Positions 1-10,976 of a stretch of 64,000 bases of DNA are shown piece after piece. The translations under genes and the position numbers were made by a program. Under the pieces are notes generated by a model that had not been told where the DNA came from, did not search any database, and saw only the letters and a list, made by a program, of their open reading frames with translations. Position 1 is the stretch's first letter, and every line of letters starts with the position of its first letter. Origin of the DNA: Vanilla planifolia (lineage: Eukaryota; Streptophyta; Magnoliopsida; Asparagales; Orchidaceae); assembly GCA_023846275.1 (NCBI GenBank), contig CM043870.1:17158385-17222384 (forward strand), written 5' to 3'.

Positions 1-6
1 CACATG
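1..6 (+). rRNA. 5S rRNA, 3' end only (positions 114-119)
   Basis: The first six bases match the last six of every complete 5S copy in the window and are followed by the same T6 run. The rest of this gene lies left of the window. Confidence 0.85.
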
Positions 7-12
7 TTTTTT
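7..12 (+). terminator. Pol III T6 terminator after the truncated 5S copy
   Basis: A run of six T starts at the base after the 5S 3' end, as expected for RNA polymerase III termination. The same run follows every complete copy. Confidence 0.75.
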
Positions 13-109
13 CATAGAATTCTATTTTCTAATGAATGATAATTTATTTTCACATACTAATGTTAAAAAAGGTAAATTCTTATAAATGATATTTTATAAT
101 TATCATATT

Positions 110-788
110 TTTAATCAAGTTTTAATAATAACTTTACGACATTATTGTTAACTTCATAAAATAAAAAATATGGCACATAATATGATGTAGTAAAATAATA
201 ACCTTAATTTAGTTCAATATTGAGCAAAATGGGTTATATGAATTAAAATAAATTAAGGTTAATTTATGTTTATAATGGTATATATATGATATGCATAGAA
301 TTTTCTCAACATAAAAATATTATATTATAAAATATCAAAAGTATAAAATTATATTATTAATGTTAAATATTATTTATATTTATATATAACATATATATCA
401 CATCACATAAATATAAAATATTATAATAAAATTATATAGATTATTTATTTATTTTTTTAAGTTTAGGCATAAAAAAGATAATATTAAATTAATAGTCATA
501 ATATTCTCTAAGTATTTTTAATATTCTAAAATAATAATAATCCTCAAAAAATTTTTATATTTTATTATTAAAAAATATTATATTTCATTTACTTTTTATA
601 CTTATTAAATTATAAGTTTAATTTTGAAAGTGTAATTCTTATTAAATTATTTTTCTATCTTTTTTCTTTTTATCATGATCGCTCACATATTCTCTTTCCT
701 CTCGATCCTATTATCATCTTATTCTTTCTTTACTTTTTATCTTATTATATTATACTTGGCCTCTCTCTCTTCTGCCATTCTCTACTCT

Positions 789-823
<35 letters not shown>

Positions 824-873
824 TTTGTTAATTCTTTCGATCGCTTCTATGTTCTCTCTTTTCATTTTCTTTT
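110..873 (+). repeat. Half-repeat A of the spacer
   Basis: This segment aligns in the same orientation with about 874-1640. Matching landmarks in order are: the motif AGTTTTAATAATA at 118 (compare 881), TAGAATTTTCT near 297 (compare 1050), AATATTCT followed by TTTTTAATATTCTAAAATAATAAT near 500-540 (compare 1250-1290), a pyrimidine-rich block from about 655 (compare 1405), and a CT tract at 794-821 (compare 1562-1579). The offset drifts from about 753 to 768 bp, so the copies have diverged by substitutions and small indels. Boundaries are approximate. The layout recurs in every unit. Confidence 0.8.
794..821 (+). repeat. CT-A microsatellite, (CT)14 in unit 1
   Basis: A perfect CT dinucleotide run inside the pyrimidine-rich end of half A. 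Copy number varies by unit: 11 in most, 12-14 in several, 17 in units 7 and 21. It is the main source of unit-length variation. In units 15, 28 and 29 the run is interrupted by a CC. Confidence 0.95.
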
Positions 874-1640
874 CATAATTAGTTTTTAATAATTAGTTTA
901 TGATGTTTTTATTAGTTTGATATAATAATAAACATGGTAAATCATATTGATAAAATAAAATAATGACATTGTTTTTGTTTAATATTAAGTAAAATAACCT
1001 ATAATAATCTCTAATTAATTTATTCTTATAATAATATGTATTTTATATTTATAGAATTTTCTAAATATAAAATGTTATTTTACTAAAAATTACTAATCTA
1101 AAATTATATCCTTAATACGAAATATTATTTATATTTATTATCAAAGTTAAATCATACAAAGAAAATATATTAGGATAATCATTAAATTTATTATTTAAAT
1201 AACTTTTTTAATTTTAAGTATGAATAAAATGATATTAAATTTATATTTAAAATATTCTCTATCTATTTTTAATATTCTAAAATAATAATGAATCTCGAAT
1301 ATTTTTTATGTCTTATTATTATTAAAAGTTATACATTTTTAATTTTTATATTTAATAAATATTATAAGGTTAAATAATAAGAATTTAATTTTTATTAAAT
1401 AAATTTTCTTATTTTTTCCTCTTTATCATAATGTCTCAGATATTGTCTCTTTTCTCTCTCTCCTATTGTCATTCTTTTATCTCTCTCTTCATTCTTTATC
1501 ACATTATATTCTTTTTGGCTTCTCTCTCTCCTTTATTCTTCACTATTTTCTCATTTTCTTTCTCTCTCTCTCTCTCTCTGTTTACTTATTTATTTATTCG
1601 CTGTATCTCATCTATGTTCTCTCTTTTCTTTTTCTTTTTG
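874..1640 (+). repeat. Half-repeat B of the spacer
   Basis: This is the diverged direct copy of half A, ending in a pyrimidine-rich block where its similarity to A runs out. A and B differ far more from each other than the same half differs between units, so the duplication predates the present homogenised array. Confidence 0.8.
1562..1579 (+). repeat. CT-B microsatellite, (CT)9 in unit 1
   Basis: This is the counterpart of CT-A in half B. It has 9 repeats in most units and 11 in units 14, 15, 28 and 29. The lower variability fits its shorter length. Confidence 0.93.
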
Positions 1641-2108
1641 TTAAATCCTCTCTCATCTCTCTCTATTATTATTTTTCTCTTTATTTTGCTATTATTAATT
1701 TGTGAATTTCTCCCTCTCAGAGAAAAGTTACCTACATCTCCATCATCTCTTTTTCAACACAAGAACTAACAAATCTCTCATATTACATAGCTTAATATAT
1801 AATATGTTTTATAAATATATATCTTTAGTAATATTGATTGAGTAATTAAATTTTATATTTATAAGAAAATTAATATAATGAAATAAAGTCTTATATGTTA
1901 ATATCTAGAATATGAACAGTAGCATTATGTATAGTTTTTTTTATTAATTATATATAAAAAATATTAATACTATAAACTATTATGACGCATAAAATAATCA
2001 TAAATATTTTTTTCAAAGTGCATATATTAGATAATTTAGAAAAGTTTAGATGTTGTTCGTAATCTTAACGGGTAACAACACAAATATGTTTTTTTGTCTT
2101 ATGCATGC
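1641..2108 (+). other. Spacer tail and 5S upstream region
   Basis: About 468 bp with no match to halves A or B that I can see. It begins pyrimidine-rich to about 1770 and then turns AT-rich. The first part contains a CTCTCAGAG stretch near 1718, but I find no tRNA-type primer site, terminal inverted repeat or target-site duplication. Its last 30 bases are the immediate 5S upstream region. The same tail precedes each 5S gene with only single-base variants (1920, 2033). Confidence 0.6.
2081..2108 (+). promoter_or_regulatory. 5S upstream promoter region (-28 to -1)
   Basis: Arabidopsis 5S genes use a TATA-like element near -28, GC near -12 and C at -1 (known for that species). Here an A/T-rich motif, AAATATG, covers about -27 to -21 and the -1 base is C (2108). 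The -12/-11 bases are TC, so the GC element is missing or changed. A T7 run lies between the TATA-like motif and the start. Transcription from this start is inferred. Confidence 0.5.
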
Positions 2109-2227
2109 ATGTGCGACCATACCAGCATTATGGCACTGGATCTCATTAGAACTCCAAAGTTAAGCATGCTTGGGCGAGAGTAGTATTGGGATGGGTGACC
2201 TCTTGAGAAGTCCTCGTGTTGCACATG
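2109..2227 (+). rRNA. 5S rRNA, unit 1 (reference copy)
   Basis: This is a 119-nt 5S rRNA, a structural RNA of the large ribosomal subunit, normally made by RNA polymerase III with TFIIIA. It aligns without gaps to the common angiosperm 5S (recalled from memory) with about 19 substitutions, at positions 1, 2, 9, 20, 23, 24, 29, 35, 39, 48, 49, 58, 78, 80, 95, 98 and 117-119. Box A, the intermediate element and box C remain recognisable. Terminal-stem bases ATGTGC at the 5' end pair with GCACAT at the 3' end. Stem pairs 1:118, 2:117, 20:58, 29:48 and 78:98 have changed on both sides and still pair. T6 follows directly. A transcriptionally silent variant cannot be excluded. Confidence 0.93.
2158..2205 (+). 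promoter_or_regulatory. 5S internal control region (box A, IE, box C)
   Basis: Counting from 2109, box A (+50 to +64) is 2158-2172, the intermediate element (+67 to +72) is 2175-2180 and box C (+80 to +97) is 2188-2205. In eukaryotic 5S genes this region binds TFIIIA. Relative to the usual plant sequence box A carries one change (+58 G to A), the intermediate element is unchanged, and box C carries two (+80 A to G, +95 C to T). The same region recurs in all copies; unit 27 has a further change at +58. Confidence 0.75.
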
Positions 2228-2233
2228 TTTTTT
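2228..2233 (+). terminator. Pol III T6 terminator, unit 1
   Basis: Six T directly follow 5S position 119. There is no run of four or more T inside the 5S gene, so this is the first Pol III stop signal after the start. An EcoRI site (GAATTC) lies a few bases further on and recurs at this place in each unit. Confidence 0.8.
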
Positions 2234-3009
2234 CATAGAATTCTATTTTCTAATGAATGATAATTTATTTTCACATACTAATGTTAAAAAAGGTAAATTC
2301 TTATAAATGATATTTTATAATTATCATATTTTTAATCAAGTTTTAATAATAACTTTACGACATTATTGTTAACTTCATAAAATAAAAAATATGGCACATA
2401 ATATGATGTAGTAAAATAATAACCTTAATTTAGTTCAATATTGAGCAAAATGGGTTATATGAATTAAAATAAATTAAGGTTAATTTATGTTTATAATGGT
2501 ATATATATGATATGCATAGAATTTTCTCAACATAAAAATATTATATTATAAAATATCAAAAGTATAAAATTATATTATTAATGTTAAATATTATTTATAT
2601 TTATATATAACATATATATCACATCACATAAATATAAAATATTATAATAAAATTATATAGATTATTTATTTATTTTTTTAAGTTTAGGCATAAAAAAGAT
2701 AATATTAAATTAATAGTCATAATATTCTCTAAGTATTTTTAATATTCTAAAATAATAATAATCCTCAAAAAATTTTTATATTTTATTATTAAAAAATATT
2801 ATATTTCATTTACTTTTTATACTTATTAAATTATAAGTTTAATTTTGAAAGTGTAATTCTTATTAAATTATTTTTCTATCTTTTTTCTTTTTATCATGAT
2901 CGCTCACATATTCTCTTTCCTCTCGATCCTATTATCATCTTATTCTTTCTTTACTTTTTATCTTATTATATTATACTTGGCCTCTCTCTCTTCTGCCATT
3001 CTCTACTCT

Positions 3010-3040
<31 letters not shown>

Positions 3041-4327
3041 ATTTTGTTAATTCTTTCGATCGCTTCTATGTTCTCTCTTTTCATTTTCTTTTCATAATTA
3101 GTTTTTAATAATTAGTTTATGATGTTTTTATTAGTTTGATATAATAATAAACATGGTAAATCATATTGATAAAATAAAATAATGACATTGTTTTTGTTTA
3201 ATATTAAGTAAAATAACCTATAATAATCTCTAATTAATTTATTCTTATAATAATATGTATTTTATATTTATAGAATTTTCTAAATATAAAATGTTATTTT
3301 ACTAAAAATTACTAATCTAAAATTATATCCTTAATACGAAATATTATTTATATTTATTATCAAAGTTAAATCATACAAAGAAAATATATTAGGATAATCA
3401 TTAAATTTATTATTTAAATAACTTTTTTAATTTTAAGTATGAATAAAATGATATTAAATTTATATTTAAAATATTCTCTATCTATTTTTAATATTCTAAA
3501 ATAATAATGAATCTCGAATATTTTTTATGTCTTATTATTATTAAAAGTTATACATTTTTAATTTTTATATTTAATAAATATTATAAGGTTAAATAATAAG
3601 AATTTAATTTTTATTAAATAAATTTTCTTATTTTTTCCTCTTTATCATAATGTCTCAGATATTGTCTCTTTTTTCTCTCTCCTATTGTCATTCTTTTATC
3701 TCTCTCTTCATTCTTTATCACATTATATTCTTTTTGGCTTCTCTCTCTCCTTTATTCTTCACTATTTTCTCATTTTCTTTCTCTCTCTCTCTCTCTCTGT
3801 TTACTTATTTATTTATTCGCTGTATCTCATCTATGTTCTCTCTTTTCTTTTTCTTTTTGTTAAATCCTCTCTCATCTCTCTCTATTATTATTTTTCTCTT
3901 TATTTTGCTATTATTAATTTGTGAATTTCTCCCTCTCAGAGAAAAGTTACCTACATCTCCATCATCTCTTTTTCAACACAAGAACTAACAAATCTCTCAT
4001 ATTACATAGCTTAATATATAATATGTTTTATAAATATATATCTTTAGTAATATTGATTGAGTAATTAAATTTTATATTTATAAGAAAATTAATATAATGA
4101 AATAAAGTCTTATATGTTAATATCTAGAATATGAACAGTAGCATTATGTATAGTTTTTTTTATTAATTATATATAAAAAATATTAATACTATAAACTATT
4201 ATGACGCATAAAATAATCATAAATATTTTTTTCAAAGTGCATATATTAGATAATTTAGAAAAGTTTAGATGTTGTTCGTAATCTTAACGGGTAACAACAC
4301 AAATATGTTTTTTTGTCTTATGCATGC
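2228..4327 (+). repeat. Spacer 2 (class I), 2,100 bp
   Basis: Barcode: 233-equivalent G, 559 A, 587 A, CT-A 13, CT-B 9, 1920 T. A private C to T just after the start of the pyrimidine block of half B (near 3671) gives a T6 run. No gene seen. Confidence 0.9.
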
Positions 4328-4446
4328 ATGTGCGACCATACCAGCATTATGGCACTGGATCTCATTAGAACTCCAAAGTTAAGCATGCTTGGGCGAGAGT
4401 AGTATTGGGATGGGTGACCTCTTGAGAAGTCCTCGTGTTGCACATG
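4328..4446 (+). rRNA. 5S rRNA, unit 2
   Basis: Identical by eye to the reference copy. T6 follows. Distance from the previous start is 2,219 bp. Confidence 0.93.
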
Positions 4447-6544
4447 TTTTTTCATAGAATTCTATTTTCTAATGAATGATAATTTATTTTCACATACTAA
4501 TGTTAAAAAAGGTAAATTCTTATAAATGATATTTTATAATTATCATATTTTTAATCAAGTTTTAATAATAACTTTACGACATTATTGTTAACTTCATAAA
4601 ATAAAAAATATGGCACATAATATGATGTAGTAAAATAATAACCTTAATTTAGTTCAATATTGAGCAAAATGGGTTATATGAATTAAAATAAATTAAGGTT
4701 AATTTATGTTTATAATGGTATATATATGATATGCATAGAATTTTCTCAACATAAAAATATTATATTATAAAATATCAAAAGTATAAAATTATATTATTAA
4801 TGTTAAATATTATTTATATTTATATATAACATATATATCACATCACATAAATATAAAATATTATAATAAAATTATATAGATTATTTATTTATTTTTTTAA
4901 GTTTAGGCATAAAAAAGATAATATTAAATTAATAGTCATAATATTCTCTAAGTATTTTTAATATTCTAAAATAATAATAATCCTCAAAAAATTTTTATCT
5001 TTTATTATTAAAAAATATTATATTTCATTTACTTTTTATACTTATTAAATTATAAGTTTAATTTTGAAAGTGTAATTCTTATTAAATTATTTTTCTATCT
5101 TTTTTCTTTTTATCATGATCGCTCACATATTCTCTTTCCTCTCGATCCTATTATCATCTTATTCTTTCTTTACTTTTTATCTTATTATATTATACTTGGC
5201 CTCTCTCTCTTCTGCCATTCTCTACTCTGTCATCTCTCTCTCTCTCTCTCTCTCTCTATTTTGTTAATTCTTTCGATCGCTTCTATGTTCTCTCTTTTCA
5301 TTTTCTTTTCATAATTAGTTTTTAATAATTAGTTTATGATGTTTTTATTAGTTTGATATAATAATAAACATGGTAAATCATATTGATAAAATAAAATAAT
5401 GACATTGTTTTTGTTTAATATTAAGTAAAATAACCTATAATAATCTCTAATTAATTTATTCTTATAATAATATGTATTTTATATTTATAGAATTTTCTAA
5501 ATATAAAATGTTATTTTACTAAAAATTACTAATCTAAAATTATATCCTTAATACGAAATATTATTTATATTTATTATCAAAGTTAAATCATACAAAGAAA
5601 ATATATTAGGATAATCATTAAATTTATTGTTTAAATAACTTTTTTAATTTTAAGTATGAATAAAATGATATTAAATTTATATTTAAAATATTCTCTATCT
5701 ATTTTTAATATTCTAAAATAATAATGAATCTCGAATATTTTTTATGTCTTATTATTATTAAAAGTTATACATTTTTAATTTTTATATTTAATAAATATTA
5801 TAAGGTTAAATAATAAGAATTTAATTTTTATTAAATAAATTTTCTTATTTTTTCCTCTTTATCATAATGTCTCAGATATTGTCTCTTTTCTCTCTCTCCT
5901 ATTGTCATTCTTTTATCTCTCTCTTCATTCTTTATCACATTATATTCTTTTTGGCTTCTCTCTCTCCTTTATTTTTCACTATTTTCTCATTTTCTTTCTC
6001 TCTCTCTCTCTCTCTGTTTACTTATTTATTTATTCGCTGTATCTCATCTATGTTCTCTCTTTTCTTTTTCTTTTTGTTAAATCCTCTCTCATCTCTCTCT
6101 ATTATTATTTTTCTCTTTATTTTGCTATTATTAATTTGTGAATTTCTCCCTCTCAGAGAAAAGTTACCTACATCTCCATCATCTCTTTTTCAACACAAGA
6201 ACTAACAAATCTCTCATATTACATAGCTTAATATATAATATGTTTTATAAATATATATCTTTAGTAATATTGATTGAGTAATTAAATTTTATATTTATAA
6301 GAAAATTAATATAATGAAATAAAGTCTTATATGTTAATATCTAGAATATGAACAGTAGCATTATGTATAGTTTTTTTTATTAATTATATATAAAAAATAT
6401 TAATACTATAAACTATTATGACGCATAAAATAATCATAAATATTTTTTTCAAAGTGCATATATTAGATAATTTAGAAAAGTTTAGATGTTGTTCGTAATC
6501 TTAACGGGTAACAACACAAATATGTTTTTTTGTCTTATGCATGC
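4447..6544 (+). repeat. Spacer 3 (class I), 2,098 bp
   Basis: Barcode: 233 G, 559 C, 587 A, CT-A 12, 1193 G, 1538 T, CT-B 9, 1920 T. The 1193 G plus 1538 T combination is shared only with units 6 and 20. No gene seen. Confidence 0.9.
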
Positions 6545-6663
6545 ATGTGCGACCATACCAGCATTATGGCACTGGATCTCATTAGAACTCCAAAGTTAAG
6601 CATGCTTGGGCGAGAGTAGTATTGGGATGGGTGACCTCTTGAGAAGTCCTCGTGTTGCACATG
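6545..6663 (+). rRNA. 5S rRNA, unit 3
   Basis: Identical by eye to the reference copy. Start-to-start distance is 2,217 bp. Confidence 0.93.
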
Positions 6664-8761
6664 TTTTTTCATAGAATTCTATTTTCTAATGAATGATAAT
6701 TTATTTTCACATACTAATGTTAAAAAAGGTAAATTCTTATAAATGATATTTTATAATTATCATATTTTTAATCAAGTTTTAATAATAACTTTACGACATT
6801 ATTGTTAACTTCATAAAATAAAAAATATGGCACATAATATGATGTAGTAAAATAATAACCTTAATTTAGTTCAATATTGAGCAAAATGGGTTATATGAAT
6901 TAAAATAAATTAAGGTTAATTTATGTTTATAATGGTATATATATGATATGCATAGAATTTTCTCAACATAAAAATATTATATTATAAAATATCAAAAGTA
7001 TAAAATTATATTATTAATGTTAAATATTATTTATATTTATATATAACATATATATCACATCACATAAATATAAAATATTATAATAAAATTATATAGATTA
7101 TTTATTTATTTTTTTAAGTTTAGGCATAAAAAAGATAATATTAAATTAATAGTCATAATATTCTCTAAGTATTTTTAATATTCTAAAATAATAATAATCC
7201 TCAAAAAAATTTTATCTTTTATTATTAAAAAATATTATATTTCATTTACTTTTTATACTTATTAAATTATAAGTTTAATTTTGAAAGTGTAATTCTTATT
7301 AAATTATTTTTCTATCTTTTTTCTTTTTATCATGATCGCTCACATATTCTCTTTCCTCTCGATCCTATTATCATCTTATTCTTTCTTTACTTTTTATCTT
7401 ATTATATTATACTTGGCCTCTCTCTCTTCTGCCATTCTCTACTCTGTCATCTCTCTCTCTCTCTCTCTCTCTCTATTTTGTTAATTCTTTCGATCGCTTC
7501 TATGTTCTCTCTTTTCATTTTCTTTTCATAATTAGTTTTTAATAATTAGTTTATGATGTTTTTATTAGTTTGATATAATAATAAACATGGTAAATCATAT
7601 TGATAAAATAAAATAATGACATTGTTTTTGTTTAATATTAAGTAAAATAACCTATAATAATCTCTAATTAATTTATTCTTATAATAATATGTATTTTATA
7701 TTTATAGAATTTTCTAAATATAAAATGTTATTTTACTAAAAATTACTAATCTAAAATTATATCCTTAATACGAAATATTATTTATATTTATTATCAAAGT
7801 TAAATCATACAAAGAAAATATATTAGGATAATCATTAAATTTATTATTTAAATAACTTTTTTAATTTTAAGTATGAATAAAATGATATTAAATTTATATT
7901 TAAAATATTCTCTATCTATTTTTAATATTCTAAAATAATAATGAATCTCGAATATTTTTTATGTCTTATTATTATTAAAAGTTATACATTTTTAATTTTT
8001 ATATTTAATAAATATTATAAGGTTAAATAATAAGAATTTAATTTTTATTAAATAAATTTTCTTATTTTTTCCTCTTTATCATAATGTCTCAGATATTGTC
8101 TCTTTTCTCTCTCTCCTATTGTCATTCTTTTATCTCTCTCTTCATTCTTTATCACATTATATTCTTTTTGGCTTCTCTCTCTCCTTTATTCTTCACTATT
8201 TTCTCATTTTCTTTCTCTCTCTCTCTCTCTCTGTTTACTTATTTATTTATTCGCTGTATCTCATCTATGTTCTCTCTTTTCTTTTTCTTTTTGTTAAATC
8301 CTCTCTCATCTCTCTCTATTATTATTTTTCTCTTTATTTTGCTATTATTAATTTGTGAATTTCTCCCTCTCAGAGAAAAGTTACCTACATCTCCATCATC
8401 TCTTTTTCAACACAAGAACTAACAAATCTCTCATATTACATAGCTTAATATATAATATGTTTTATAAATATATATCTTTAGTAATATTGATTGAGTAATT
8501 AAATTTTATATTTATAAGAAAATTAATATAATGAAATAAAGTCTTATATGTTAATATCTAGAATATGAACAGTAGCATTATGTATAGTTTTTTTTATTAA
8601 TTATATATAAAAAATATTAATACTATAAACTATTATGACGCATAAAATAATCATAAATATTTTTTTCAAAGTGCATATATTAGATAATTTAGAAAAGTTT
8701 AGATGTTGTTCGTAATCTTAACGGGTAACAACACAAATATGTTTTTTTGTCTTATGCATGC
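6664..8761 (+). repeat. Spacer 4 (class I), 2,098 bp
   Basis: Barcode: 233 G, A7T4 instead of A6T5 at the 546-556 equivalent, 587 A, CT-A 12, CT-B 9, 1920 T. No gene seen. Confidence 0.9.
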
Positions 8762-8880
8762 ATGTGCGACCATACCAGCATTATGGCACTGGATCTCATT
8801 AGAACTCCAAAGTTAAGCATGCTTGGGCGAGAGTAGTATTGGGATGGGTGACCTCTTGAGAAGTCCTCGTGTTGCACATG
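8762..8880 (+). rRNA. 5S rRNA, unit 4
   Basis: Identical by eye to the reference copy. Start-to-start distance is 2,217 bp. Confidence 0.93.
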
Positions 8881-10976
8881 TTTTTTCATAGAATTCTATT
8901 TTCTAATGAATGATAATTTATTTTCACATACTAATGTTAAAAAAGGTAAATTCTTATAAATGATATTTTATAATTATCATATTTTTAATCAAGTTTTAAT
9001 AATAACTTTACGACATTATTGTTAACTTCATAAAATAAAAAATATGGCACATAATATGATGTAGTAAAATAATAACCTTAATTTAGTTCAATATTGAGCA
9101 AAATGGCTTATATGAATTAAAATAAATTAAGGTTAATTTATGTTTATAATGGTATATATATGATATGCATAGAATTTTCTCAACATAAAAATATTATATT
9201 ATAAAATATCAAAAGTATAAAATTATATTATTAATGTTAAATATTATTTATATTTATATATAACATATATATCACATCACATAAATATAAAATATTATAA
9301 TAAAATTATATAGATTATTTATTTATTTTTTTAAGTTTAGGCATAAAAAAGATAATATTAAATTAATAGTCATAATATTCTCTAAGTATTTTTAATATTC
9401 TAAAATAATAATAATCCTCAAAAAATTTTTATCTTTTATTATTAAAAAATATTATATTTCATTTACTTTTTATACTTATTAAATTATAAGTTTAATTTTG
9501 AAAGTGTAATTCTTATTAAATTATTTTTCTATCTTTTTTCTTTTTATCATGATCGCTCACATATTCTCTTTCCTCTCGATCCTATTATCATCTTATTCTT
9601 TCTTTACTTTTTATCTTATTATATTATACTTGGCCTCTCTCTCTTCTGCCATTCTCTACTCTGTCATCTCTCTCTCTCTCTCTCTCTCTATTTTGTTAAT
9701 TCTTTCGATCGCTTCTATGTTCTCTCTTTTCATTTTCTTTTCATAATTAGTTTTTAATAATTAGTTTATGATGTTTTTATTAGTTTGATATAATAATAAA
9801 CATGGTAAATCATATTGATAAAATAAAATAATGACATTGTTTTTGTTTAATATTAAGTAAAATAACCTATAATAATCTCTAATTAATTTATTCTTATAAT
9901 AATATGTATTTTATATTTATAGAATTTTCTAAATATAAAATGTTATTTTACTAAAAATTACTAATCTAAAATTATATCCTTAATACGAAATATTATTTAT
10001 ATTTATTATCAAAGTTAAATCATACAAAGAAAATATATTAGGATAATCATTAAATTTATTATTTAAATAACTTTTTTAATTTTAAGTATGAATAAAATGA
10101 TATTAAATTTATATTTAAAATATTCTCTATCTATTTTTAATATTCTAAAATAATAATGAATCTCGAATATTTTTTATGTCTTATTATTATTAAAAGTTAT
10201 ACATTTTTAATTTTTATATTTAATAAATATTATAAGGTTAAATAATAAGAATTTAATTTTTATTAAATAAATTTTCTTATTTTTTCCTCTTTATCATAAT
10301 GTCTCAGATATTGTCTCTTTTCTCTCTCTCCTATTGTCATTCTTTTATCTCTCTCTTCATTCTTTATCACATTATATTCTTTTTGGCTTCTCTCTCTCCT
10401 TTATTCTTCACTATTTTCTCATTTTCTTTCTCTCTCTCTCTCTCTCTGTTTACTTATTTATTTATTCGCTGTATCTCATCTATGTTCTCTCTTTTCTTTT
10501 TCTTTTTGTTAAATCCTCTCTCATCTCTCTCTATTATTATTTTTCTCTTTATTTTGCTATTATTAATTTGTGAATTTCTCCCTCTCAGAGAAAAGTTACC
10601 TACATCTCCATCATCTCTTTTTCAACACAAGAACTAACAAATCTCTCATATTACATAGCTTAATATATAATATGTTTTATAAATATATATCTTTAGTAAT
10701 ATTGATTGAGTAATTAAATTTTATATTTATAAGAAAATTAATATAATGAAATAAAGTCTTATATGTTAATATCTAGAATATGAACAGTAGCATTATGTAT
10801 AGTTTTTTTTATTAATTATATATAAAAAATATTAATACTATAAACTATTATGACGCATAAAATAATCATAAATATTTTTTTCAAAGTGCATATATTAGAT
10901 AATTTAGAAAAGTTTAGATGTTGTTCGTAATCTTAACGGGTAACAACACAAATATGTTTTTTTGTCTTATGCATGC
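8881..10976 (+). repeat. Spacer 5 (class I), 2,096 bp
   Basis: Barcode: 233 C, 587 A, CT-A 11, CT-B 9, 1920 T. First unit in the window with C at the 233 position. No gene seen. Confidence 0.9.

Larger units (their letters stand above)
7..2108 (+). repeat. Spacer 1 (class I), 2,102 bp
   Basis: Reference spacer for the barcode positions. It holds the T6 run, half-repeat A (about 110-873), half-repeat B (about 874-1640) and a tail (about 1641-2108). Barcode: 233 G, 559 A, 587 A, 630 G, 777 A, CT-A 14 repeats, 1193 A, 1538 C, CT-B 9 repeats, 1920 T, 2033 A. The A at 559 is shared only with units 2 and 16. Every open frame here is short, rich in Ser, Leu, Phe and Ile, and driven by CT repeats; I see no gene. 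Confidence 0.9.

Noticed and set aside
675..878. Recurrent 65-70 codon open frame (starts MIAHIF) in half A
   Set aside because: Its C-terminus changes frame with each CT-A length and it drops below 60 codons in (CT)12 units. It is the half-A counterpart of the artefact in half B.
1700..1760. Possible 3' splice site (pyrimidine tract then CTCTCAGAG) hinting at an intron-exon gene
   Set aside because: A pyrimidine run followed by CAG is expected by chance in such DNA; no donor site, reading frame or exon follows.
1431..1769. Recurrent 112-codon open frame (starts MSQILS) and overlapping 79-codon frame, repeated in most units
   Set aside because: They lie in the pyrimidine-rich block of half B and encode Ser/Leu/Phe/Ile strings that follow the CT repeats. 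Two frames overlap in the same DNA, and the frame shifts with CT-B length (units 14, 15, 28, 29). No domain or conserved coding pattern; treated as chance.
2109..2227. Cassandra-type TRIM element, whose LTRs carry 5S-like sequence
   Set aside because: No LTR pair with TG...CA ends, no tRNA-Met primer site, no polypurine tract with target-site duplications. The unit is strictly tandem with a full-length 5S and terminator.
2109..2227. 5S pseudogene decayed by C-to-T deamination
   Set aside because: The base changes fit the spectrum, but stem changes are paired on both sides, there are no indels, and 27 of 28 copies appear identical with a terminator. Silence cannot be excluded from sequence alone.
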